A stretch of DNA of 64,000 bases, from contig CAYUCC010000005.1 in the NCBI GenBank assembly GCA_964443225.1, positions 57,231 through 121,230 of the forward strand, given 5' to 3'. This DNA is from SSC4 sp964443225 (GTDB taxonomy: Bacteria > Chloroflexota > Anaerolineae > SSC4 > Amarolineaceae). A program made the position numbers and the translations under genes. Under the pieces are notes generated by a model. It was given only the letters and a program-made list of their open reading frames with translations. It made no database searches and was not told the origin of the DNA. This document shows positions 36,979 through 44,382 of this stretch, piece by piece; position 1 is the first letter of the stretch, and each line of letters begins with the position of its first letter.

Positions 36979-37719
36979 TGTGGGGGCAGCGCCGGTACGC
37001 GTGGCAATGCCCGCCTTGAACTAAAGTTCAGGCTCATAGCTCAAGTCCGCTCAAGCGGACTGGCGTTGACACGCCCGGCTGCGTCCTCCCCCAGCCCGCT
37101 TGAGCGGGCTTCAGCTGTTAGCCTGGCGTTTNNNNNNNNNNNNNNNNNNNNNNNNNNNNNNNNNNNNNNNNNNNNNNNNNNNNNNNNNNNNNNNNNNNNN
37201 NNNNNNNNNNNNNNNNNNNNNNNNNNNNNNNCTAAAGTTCAGGCTCATAGCTCAAGTCCGCTCAAGCGGACTGGCGTTGACACGCCAGGCTGCGTCCTCC
37301 CCCAGCCCGCTTGAGCGGGCTTCAGCTGTTAGCCTGGCGTTTGAACGCCAGGCTTGAACGCCAGGCGGGCGTGGGCGACTTTATTACGACGTGTGATGTT
37401 GGGGGCCGGTACGCGTGGCAATGCCCGCCTTGAACTAAAGTTCAGGCTCATAGCTCAAGTCCGCTCAAGCGGACTGGCGTTGACACGCCAGACATCCGTG
37501 GGATGCGTCCTCTCCCAGCCCGCTTGAGCGGGCTTCAGCTGTTAGCCTGGCGTTTGAACGCCAGGCCGCCTGACGTTAACACGCCAGGCCGCGTCCTCCC
37601 CCAGCCCGCTTGAGCGGGCTTCAGCTGTTAGCCTGGCGTTTGAACGCCAGGCTTGAACGCCAGGCTTGAACGCCAGGCTTGAACGTCAAGCTTGAACGCC
37701 AGGCTCCAGGAGTCCACAC
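36959..37719. repeat. repeat field with duplicated glnA 3' end and scaffold gap
   Basis: The block contains at least three copies of a compound unit: TTCAGGCTCATAGCTC, the palindrome AGTCCGCTCAAGCGGACT, TGGCGTTGACACGCC, a second palindrome AGCCCGCTTGAGCGGGCT, and GCCTGGCGTTTGAACGCCAGGC-like units. A copy beginning at about 37374 also carries 20-odd bases corresponding to the end of glnA (TTTATTACGA...GTGATGT). It is interrupted by 100 N. No gene is seen. Related palindromes occur at 17.2-17.4 kb. Confidence 0.88.
37132..37231. other. scaffold gap (100 N)
   Basis: Exactly 100 N inside the repeat field; the same repeat is on both sides. Confidence 0.98.
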
Positions 37720-38190
37720 ATGATTGGCCAATGCATGAAACGTCAGGTTGTGTCGGTCACGCCCGGCACCACCGCCCTGGAAGCGGCGCGCCTCGTCGTG
37801 GCGCGCCACGTCGGTACGCTGCCGGTCGTCAATGACGGCGGCACGTTGGTCGGCATCGTACGTGTCCAGGACCTGCTCGACGTCTTCATGCCCGATTTCG
37901 TCCGGCTCCTGGATGACATCGACTTCGTGCACGATTTTGGCGCGCTGGAGGATCTTTCTCCAACAACCGAGGACCGGGCCGCCCACCGGACCATGCGCGA
38001 CCTGATGCAGGCCCCGATTGCGGTCGAAACGTCCTGCGGGCTGCTGCGCGCCCTGGCTATTATGAACAAACACCAGGTGCGCGACCTGCCGGTGGTGGAT
38101 GAACGCGGCACCCTGGTCGGTATCGCGTCACTGGTCGACATTGCCGTCGCCTTCCTGGATGCCTGGGCACCGGCGGAAAACCGGCCATGA
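37720..38190 (+). CDS. tandem CBS-domain protein
   Basis: This 156-residue protein consists of two CBS motifs (about 1-60 and 85-150): VVARHVGTLPVVNDGGTLVGIVRVQDLL and MNKHQVRDLPVVDERGTLVGIASLVDIA. CBS pairs bind adenine nucleotides and tune a partner protein. Its stop overlaps the transporter start by four bases, so it probably regulates that transporter. CCAGGAGT lies ahead of the ATG, directly after the repeat field. Confidence 0.9.
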   Translation: MIGQCMKRQVVSVTPGTTALEAARLVVARHVGTLPVVNDGGTLVGIVRVQDLLDVFMPDFVRLLDDIDFVHDFGALEDLSPTTEDRAAHRTMRDLMQAPIAVETSCGLLRALAIMNKHQVRDLPVVDERGTLVGIASLVDIAVAFLDAWAPAENRP

Positions 38191-39482
38191 CACCCGCACA
38201 GATCGTGGCGACACTCATTTTTGTCGCAACGTTTGTCGTCATCCTGTCGGAGCGCGTTCACCGCACCACCGCCGCAATGCTTGGGGCCTCCGTCATGCTA
38301 GGTGTCGGCCTGGTCATGGGTTTCTACTCACAGCGTCAGGCCGCCGAAGCGGTCGACCTGGCGACGCTGGGACTGCTGCTGGGTATGATGATTCTGGTGC
38401 GGCTGCTGGAGCAGACAGGATTCTTCCAGTACGTGGCCATCTGGGCGGGCAAACGCACCCGCGGCAGCCCGCTGCTGCTCTTCCTCGTGCTCGGTACCCT
38501 GACCACCGTCCTGTCGATGTTCCTTGATAACGTCACGACCATCGTGCTGATCGCACCGGTGACGATCCTGATTGCCGAACTGTTGGGGATCAATCCCGTG
38601 CCGATGCTGATGGCCGAGGCGCTGCTCTCCGACACCGGTGGGGTGGCGACGCTGGTCGGAGATCCACCCAACGTACTGATTGGATCAGCTGCCGGCTTCT
38701 CGTTCACGGCATTCCTCACGCACCTGGCACCGATCGTCCTGGTCGCCTGGCTGGTGGCACTGCTGGTGTTGGGCGTGATCTTCCGCAGTGAACTCAGACA
38801 GCGCCCACGCAACGCGGCCGTACTGCAGCGTCTTGACGAGAAAGAAGGGCTGCGCCACCCGGCGGCCATGCGCAAGTCGCTGATCGTGCTGGCCGGTGTG
38901 GTGCTGCTCTTTTTCGTGCAGGGACGGCTGCATCTTGCGCCAGCGGTGATCGCCATGAGCGGCGCGGCGGTGGCGCTGCTGTGGGTGCGGCCCGACGTGG
39001 AAGAAACGGTACGCAGCGTCGATTGGAGCGTGCTGCTGTTTTTTGCCGCCCTGTTTGTGGTGACCGGTGGGCTGGAAGCATCGGGGGTGCTGCAGCTGTT
39101 GGCCGGCCGGATCGCCGGCCTGGCCGACAGCAACCTGCTGCTGGCCAGCCTGCTGATGTTGTGGGTGGCAGCCCTGGTATCGGCGGTGGTGGACAATATC
39201 CCCTTTACGATTGCCATGATCCCGATCATCCAGGGAATCGGCGGCCTGGGGATCGAAGTGATTCCGCTGTGGTGGGCGTTGGCCCTGGGGGCCGGTTTTG
39301 GCGGTAATGGCACACCGATTGGCAGCACGGCCAACGTGGTCACCGTATCGCTGAGCGAAAGAACCCGTTTCCCGATCACAACGCGAATCTGGATGCGCTC
39401 CGGGTTACCGGTCATGCTGGCCACCTGCACGGTGGCCAGCATCATGTTCATTTTGCTGTTCGAGTGGATGAGGACGGGGTAG
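38187..39482 (+). CDS. ArsB/NhaD-family transporter
   Basis: This 431-residue protein has about eleven membrane helices and the ion-transporter signatures of the ArsB/NhaD (CitMHS) superfamily: FLDNVTTIVLIAPVTI in the first half, DTGGVATLVGDPPNVLIGSAAG, and the mirror-related VDNIPFTIAMIPII and FGGNGTPIGSTANVV in the second half. It probably moves Na+/H+, arsenite or dicarboxylates. The cytoplasmic loop about 205-235 is basic. Coupled to the upstream CBS protein. Confidence 0.9.
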   Translation: MTPAQIVATLIFVATFVVILSERVHRTTAAMLGASVMLGVGLVMGFYSQRQAAEAVDLATLGLLLGMMILVRLLEQTGFFQYVAIWAGKRTRGSPLLLFLVLGTLTTVLSMFLDNVTTIVLIAPVTILIAELLGINPVPMLMAEALLSDTGGVATLVGDPPNVLIGSAAGFSFTAFLTHLAPIVLVAWLVALLVLGVIFRSELRQRPRNAAVLQRLDEKEGLRHPAAMRKSLIVLAGVVLLFFVQGRLHLAPAVIAMSGAAVALLWVRPDVEETVRSVDWSVLLFFAALFVVTGGLEASGVLQLLAGRIAGLADSNLLLASLLMLWVAALVSAVVDNIPFTIAMIPIIQGIGGLGIEVIPLWWALALGAGFGGNGTPIGSTANVVTVSLSERTRFPITTRIWMRSGLPVMLATCTVASIMFILLFEWMRTG

Positions 39483-39486
39483 GCCG

Positions 39487-39876
39487 TCAGAGGAATACCG
39501 CGGGCGACACGTGGAAGCGCCGTGCCAGGACGCGAATCTGGCGCACGTTGAGCTCGCGCTTACCGGCGAGAATCTCGGACACCACGCCCTGTGAACCGAT
39601 CTCCGGCAGTTCTGCCTGCGTCAGGCCGTGCTCTTCCATAAGAAAACGCAGTACCTCATGGCCATTTGCAGTTGGCAGCCGCTCATGCCCGGCTTCGTAG
39701 ATGCCGATGAGTGTGCCCAGCGTGTCTAGCAGGCCATACAGCGGATGGCTTTCGTCCGTACCGACCTCATCCAGTAAGCCGTTAAGGTGCTGAACCGCCA
39801 GGTCGTAGTCGCGCGCGTTGCGGATCATCAACAACGGCCCGATGGACGCCCAATGGCGTTCGATGCCTTCTGTCAT
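39487..39876 (-). CDS. HigA-like XRE antitoxin/regulator, orphan
   Basis: The protein has 129 residues from ATG 39876; a longer frame reaches 39996 and a shorter ATG at 39828 is possible. The C-terminal part is an XRE helix-turn-helix (MEEHGLTQAELPEIGSQGVVSEILAGKRELN) and the front half (DYDLAVQHLNGLLDEVG, ESHPLYGLLDTLGTLI) matches the HigA-type COG5499 antitoxin family. No HigB-like toxin is next to it, and the upstream gap only holds short AGCGCAAAGACGC repeats (39903-39935). Confidence 0.78.
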   Translation of the reverse strand: MTEGIERHWASIGPLLMIRNARDYDLAVQHLNGLLDEVGTDESHPLYGLLDTLGTLIGIYEAGHERLPTANGHEVLRFLMEEHGLTQAELPEIGSQGVVSEILAGKRELNVRQIRVLARRFHVSPAVFL

Positions 39877-40026
39877 GAGAATTTGCCAGCCTGGCGTCAA
39901 TTCTAGCGCAAAGACGCAGAGAGCGCAAAGACGCTTGATGCTCCTACCTTTGACAACCTGGCGGTAGGCACGTATGATTCTGAATGACACAGTCAATTAT
40001 GCAGGGCAACCCACGTTGGAGACATA

Positions 40027-42708
40027 ATGGTCGATACCACGATTCTGCCCCTCACCTCTGACAAACTCATCCTCGCGACGGCGGGCGGCAAGGGGGCCAA
40101 CCTGGCGCGGCTGGTGCGGGCCGGGCTGCCGGTGCCGCCGGGGTTTGTGATCACCACGACGGCTTACCAGGACTTCGTGGCCGCCAATGGGTTGGAGAAG
40201 GCGATCGCGGCGGCACTGGCCGGTTTGCCGGCGGAAGATCCCGCGGCGCTGACGGCTGCGTCCGATACGATTCGTTATCGTTTTGCGCGCGGCAAACCGG
40301 CCGCCGGCCTGGTGCGTAGCTTGAAGGCCGCCTATCACCAGCTGGGCCAGCCCGCGGTAGCAGTGCGTTCGTCGGCCACCGCCGAAGACCTGCCCGATCT
40401 CTCGTTTGCCGGGCAGCAGGACACCTTTTTGAACGTCGTGGGGGATGGCGACCTGCTGCATGCCGTCGTGCGCTGCTGGAGCAGCCTGTGGACGGCGCGT
40501 GCGATTGGATATCGGGCACGCAGTGGCATCGACCAGACCAGTGTCGCCCTGGCGGTGGTGGTGCAAGCGATGGTGCCGAGTGCGGTATCCGGCGTACTCT
40601 TTACCGCCAACCCCTTGACGGGCAAACGCGCCGAAACGGTCATCGATGCCACGTTTGGCCTGGGTGAGGCACTCGTCTCTGGCCTGGTCGAGCCGGACCA
40701 TTACGTCGTCGACTTTGCCGCTGGCCCAAACGGAGCAATTACGGGCAAAACCCTGGGCAGCAAAGCGCTGACCATCGTGAGCAGCGAGGGCGGCGGTACG
40801 CACCGGCTTGCTGCCGACGCCGCCAGCCAACAGGCCCTGCCCGATCACGTGATCCTGGAGTTGGCACGGCTCGGTCAGCGCACGGCCGCCCTGTTCGACT
40901 CACCGCAGGACATCGAGTGGGGTTGGGCGGCGGGTCAGCTGTTCGTGCTGCAGTCGCGCCCGATTACCTCGCTCTATCCAATGCCGGAAAATCTGCCGGC
41001 GGCGCCGCTGCGTGCCCTGATCTCGCTGGGTGCGGTGCAGGGCATGTTGGACCCGATCACACCGCTGGGCCGTGATTTCTTCACCAACTTCATCGTGTAC
41101 GCTGGCAGCCAGCTGGGCCAGCGGCTGACGGCACAAAATCAGCAGGTGCTGTACACGGCAGCGGAACGCCTCTTCATCAACATCAGCGGTGCGCTGCGCA
41201 ACGGCATGATCCGCGACCTGGTTGCGCCGATATTGTCGGTCGTCGAGCCCGGTGCGCGCGAATCGCTGCTGCGATTGTTCGATGATCCGCGCCTGGCCGT
41301 CACCGGGCGCGGTTTTCGGCTGCGTTCCTGGCCCTACGTCATCCGCTTCATGGCGCCGGTAATGCGTAACGTGCTGCTCAACCTGGCACGGCCCGAGGCG
41401 CGGCGGGTGCACATCCAACAGATGACGGAGAAGCTCCTCGAAACCTTCGAAGTGCAGACGCGTGCAGCAACCAGTCTGGGTGCCCGTGTGGTATTGATGC
41501 AGCGTATGGTCGAGCAGCTGCCCGTGCTGTTTTTGCCCTACCTGGTTCCGGCGGTGGCTTCCGGTGTGCTTCCGCTGCGTGTGCTGTACGGGATTGCCCA
41601 GCCGCTGCCGAACGGCGTGCAGGACGCCCTGGCGGTGACGCGCGGACTGCCGTACAACGTCACGACTGAGATGGACATGGCGCTGTGGGCCACGGCCGCC
41701 CGCATTGCCGCCGACGCGACGGCTGTCGCCTATTTCGGAGCGCATGATCCCGCCGGGCTGGCTGCCGACTACACGGCGGGCCAACTGCCCCTCGTGGCAC
41801 AGACGGCGCTGGCCGGCTTTTTGCAGCGCTACGGCATGCGCGGCGTCGGCGAAATCGACATTGGTCGCCCGCGCTGGCGGGATGATCCGACCCAGATCAT
41901 GCAGGTGGTCCAGAGTTATCTACAGATCGACGATCCAAACCTGGCACCCGATGCGGTGTTTGCCCGCGGGGCACGGGCCGCCGACGAGGCGATCGCACGA
42001 CTAGTGCACAGAATACAGCGTACACCGGGCGGATTCGTCAAGGCGCGTGTGACGCGGGCGGCGGCACATCGTGTGCGTGCCCTGGCCGGCCTGCGTGAGA
42101 TGCCCAAATTCACCATCATCCGCATGTTCGGCATGGTGCGCACGATGCTGCTGGACAGCGGTCAGCAGCTGGCGGCGCGGGGCGTGCTGGAACGTGCGGA
42201 TGACATCTTCTTCCTGCACGTGGACGAGCTGCAGCAGCTGGCATCGGGGGCTCGACGCGACTGGCGTTCCCTGGTGGCTGTGCGGCGCCAGACGTATGCG
42301 CACGAGATGGCGCGGCGCCAAGTGCCGCGGCTGCTGCTCAGCGACGGGCAGGCCTTTTACGAAGGCATGGACGCCGCCGGCAGTGCAGGGACCGACGTGA
42401 TCGTGGGCAGCCCCGTATCGCCCGGTGTGGTGGAGGGCATCGTGCACGTCGTGCTCGATCCGCGCGGCACGCAGCTGGCGCCCGGGGAAATCCTGGTGTG
42501 CCCCGGCACCGATCCGGCATGGACGCCGCTGTTTCTGACGGCGGGCGGGTTGGTGATGGAAGTGGGGGGCCTGATGACGCACGGCTCGGTGGTAGCGCGG
42601 GAGTATGGCATTCCGGCGGTGGTCGGGGTGCACCAGGCGACGACGCGTCTGCAGAATGGTCAGCGCATTCGGGTGGACGGCTCGGCGGGGCAGATTACGG
42701 TGTTATAA
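40027..42708 (+). CDS. PEP-utilizing / rifampicin-phosphotransferase-like enzyme
   Basis: This 893-residue protein is built like PEP synthase/rifampicin phosphotransferase: an N-terminal ATP-grasp domain (about 1-325; AVRSSATAEDLPDLSFAGQQDTFLNV, TANPLTGKRAETVI), a central domain, and a C-terminal swivelling phospho-His domain with GGLMTHGSVVAREYGIPAVVGV (His 852). In rifampicin phosphotransferases the His accepts the beta-phosphate of ATP and passes it to the drug. PEP synthase also has a PEP-binding TIM barrel, which is not evident here. The natural substrate is unknown; rifampicin resistance cannot be assumed. Confidence 0.83.
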   Translation: MVDTTILPLTSDKLILATAGGKGANLARLVRAGLPVPPGFVITTTAYQDFVAANGLEKAIAAALAGLPAEDPAALTAASDTIRYRFARGKPAAGLVRSLKAAYHQLGQPAVAVRSSATAEDLPDLSFAGQQDTFLNVVGDGDLLHAVVRCWSSLWTARAIGYRARSGIDQTSVALAVVVQAMVPSAVSGVLFTANPLTGKRAETVIDATFGLGEALVSGLVEPDHYVVDFAAGPNGAITGKTLGSKALTIVSSEGGGTHRLAADAASQQALPDHVILELARLGQRTAALFDSPQDIEWGWAAGQLFVLQSRPITSLYPMPENLPAAPLRALISLGAVQGMLDPITPLGRDFFTNFIVYAGSQLGQRLTAQNQQVLYTAAERLFINISGALRNGMIRDLVAPILSVVEPGARESLLRLFDDPRLAVTGRGFRLRSWPYVIRFMAPVMRNVLLNLARPEARRVHIQQMTEKLLETFEVQTRAATSLGARVVLMQRMVEQLPVLFLPYLVPAVASGVLPLRVLYGIAQPLPNGVQDALAVTRGLPYNVTTEMDMALWATAARIAADATAVAYFGAHDPAGLAADYTAGQLPLVAQTALAGFLQRYGMRGVGEIDIGRPRWRDDPTQIMQVVQSYLQIDDPNLAPDAVFARGARAADEAIARLVHRIQRTPGGFVKARVTRAAAHRVRALAGLREMPKFTIIRMFGMVRTMLLDSGQQLAARGVLERADDIFFLHVDELQQLASGARRDWRSLVAVRRQTYAHEMARRQVPRLLLSDGQAFYEGMDAAGSAGTDVIVGSPVSPGVVEGIVHVVLDPRGTQLAPGEILVCPGTDPAWTPLFLTAGGLVMEVGGLMTHGSVVAREYGIPAVVGVHQATTRLQNGQRIRVDGSAGQITVL

Positions 42709-42740
42709 ACGAAACGTATGACCAAAGGAAAACCAATGTC

Positions 42741-43637
42741 ATGAGCCTATCACAAACGATTTCCTTCGACGACCCCAAGGTCGCCGGGTATTACGCCGAG
42801 GTGCCGGCCGAGCAGGTAGCGCAGCTGCGTGAGTTTTTGGTCGCGCACCCATACCGTCAGCACCAGGTGGCTGGTGTGGATTGGCAGTACATCGTGGCTG
42901 GTCAGGGGGATGATGCCCTGGTGCTGCTGCCGGGGGCTGTGGGGCGGGCTGAAACGGCGTGGCAGCTGATCCTGGCCCTGGCGCAGAAGCGCCGCGTGCT
43001 GGTGCCATCGTACCCGCCGGTGACAACCATGGCGGCGCTGACAGACGGGATTGCGGGTCTCATGCAGCACGAAGGCATTTCCACGGCGGCGGTGATGGGT
43101 GGTTCGTACGGTGGGTTTGTGGCGCAGGTGTTCGTGCGGCGCTTTCCGGCGCAGACCCGCAGCCTGATCCTGTCGCACACCGCCTACCCCGATCCCGCGC
43201 GTGGTGCCCAGGTCAACGGTGTGGCGCGCTGGTTCCCGATTCTGCCGATGTCGATGCTGCGCTCGGTGTACAAGCGGTCGACGAGCGGGCTGCTGCCGGA
43301 GGAGCACCCTGAGACGGTGCTGGTCAACGCGCAGTACGATCACATTGTCGACGTGGAGATGAGCAAAAAGGACCTCGTCGGGATGTATCGGCGCATCGCC
43401 GATTTCGATACGCGCTATGCGTTTGCATCGTCTGACCTGGCCAGCTGGGACGGCCGCGTGCTGTTGATTTTCGCCGACGATGATCCGGGCACGCCGGAAG
43501 CGGTGCGTACGCAGATGCAGGCGTTGTACCCAGGTGCGCAGCTGCACCTCTTTTATGGTACCCAACATTCGGCACCGGTCGTCAAGCGTGAGGAATTCGT
43601 GGCGGTGATCGAGGCGTTTTTGGATGGGGCCGGGTGA
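42741..43637 (+). CDS. alpha/beta hydrolase
   Basis: The protein has 298 residues from ATG 42741 (AAGGA 11 bases upstream); the frame continues upstream into the previous gene but that part is not real. It has the nucleophile elbow MGGSYGG, acid DDD in LLIFADDDPGTPEAV, and a late His in FYGTQHSAPVV. It has the FAP/MSL-like pattern of prolyl-type or ester hydrolases; the substrate is unknown. It lies 32 bases behind the phosphotransferase gene and could act with it. Confidence 0.82.
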   Translation: MSLSQTISFDDPKVAGYYAEVPAEQVAQLREFLVAHPYRQHQVAGVDWQYIVAGQGDDALVLLPGAVGRAETAWQLILALAQKRRVLVPSYPPVTTMAALTDGIAGLMQHEGISTAAVMGGSYGGFVAQVFVRRFPAQTRSLILSHTAYPDPARGAQVNGVARWFPILPMSMLRSVYKRSTSGLLPEEHPETVLVNAQYDHIVDVEMSKKDLVGMYRRIADFDTRYAFASSDLASWDGRVLLIFADDDPGTPEAVRTQMQALYPGAQLHLFYGTQHSAPVVKREEFVAVIEAFLDGAG

Positions 43638-43902
43638 GGATGGGCTTGATGTGCGGCATGTACGGCTGTCGTCCGCGAATTGCGATCGCGAATACGCGCA
43701 TCTGGCGTGCAGCAGCCCCAGGCAAGCATCTGGCCACCGTGATGCAAACCTGGGAGCCGACGACGTTCGGTCCCGTTGTCGCTTTTTGTCCTGGCATCGA
43801 TGTATGCGTGCCGTCTACCAGCGTCAATCACGAAAGCCGCAGGTCACGCCAGAGGCGCGCTCCTGACGTGACCTGCTTGACAACTCCCCTACTCCGTGAT
43901 TC

Positions 43903-44382
43903 CTACTCCGTACTCCAGCGGTACTTGCACCACAACTGACAGACAAAGCCGCACAGTGGAAAGATCGCAGCCAGCGCGACAGACCAGCGCTGACCGACCC
44001 AATCCGGTCGCGGATTGGCCGCAAGGGTTTCGAGGGCTACGCTGGTTGGCGCCTGGTACGTTGCGCTGACGGGGCCGTGCAGAGTTCCCGAACCGGCTGC
44101 GGGAACATCTTCCAGCCAGTAATAGTATGTCTGGCCAGAGGTCACGTCCGTATCGAGCCACTCGTAGGTGAAGCCCTGGCTGCTGCCGGGGGCGGGTGAG
44201 GGCACGAAGGCCAGGAGCGTTTCGGGTGAAACCGGTGTGGTTGCCCGATACAGGTTGAAACCGAGGTTGTCGATTTCGCTCACAGTTTCCCAGGTGACCA
44301 GGATGCCATTCGACTGGGCAAGGGCTATGTCATAGAAGTCATGGTACACCTCTCGCAGGCACTTTTGCATCGCCCGAATCAC
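43903..44382 (-). CDS. FN3-like C-terminal domain protein, possibly a split-off end
   Basis: This 159-residue frame starts with GTG that overlaps the GH17 stop (GTGA). Residues 25-115 look like the fibronectin-III-like domain found at the end of secreted Chloroflexota proteins (GILVTWETVSEIDNLGFNLYRATT; GQTYYYWLEDV; HGPVSATYQ), and the end is hydrophobic (VALAAIFPLCGFVCQLW), like a C-terminal anchor. It has no signal peptide of its own. So it may be a remnant or frameshifted end of a longer surface protein. Confidence 0.55.
   Translation of the reverse strand: MIRAMQKCLREVYHDFYDIALAQSNGILVTWETVSEIDNLGFNLYRATTPVSPETLLAFVPSPAPGSSQGFTYEWLDTDVTSGQTYYYWLEDVPAAGSGTLHGPVSATYQAPTSVALETLAANPRPDWVGQRWSVALAAIFPLCGFVCQLWCKYRWSTE

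Noticed and set aside
37020..37700. Possible CRISPR or IS at the repeat field
   Set aside because: Repeats are palindromic and variable, with no spacers of constant length and no transposase.
40027..42708. Calling this gene ppsA (PEP synthase) or a rifampicin resistance gene
   Set aside because: The swivelling His domain and ATP-grasp fit both groups, and the central domain is not diagnostic by eye; no claim is made on substrate.
42498..42740. N-terminal extension of the hydrolase at 42741
   Set aside because: It overlaps the end of the phosphotransferase gene in another frame and has no family-like content.
43634..43939. Plus-strand 101-codon frame after the hydrolase
   Set aside because: No ribosome-binding site, no motifs, and unlike coding sequence of neighbours.
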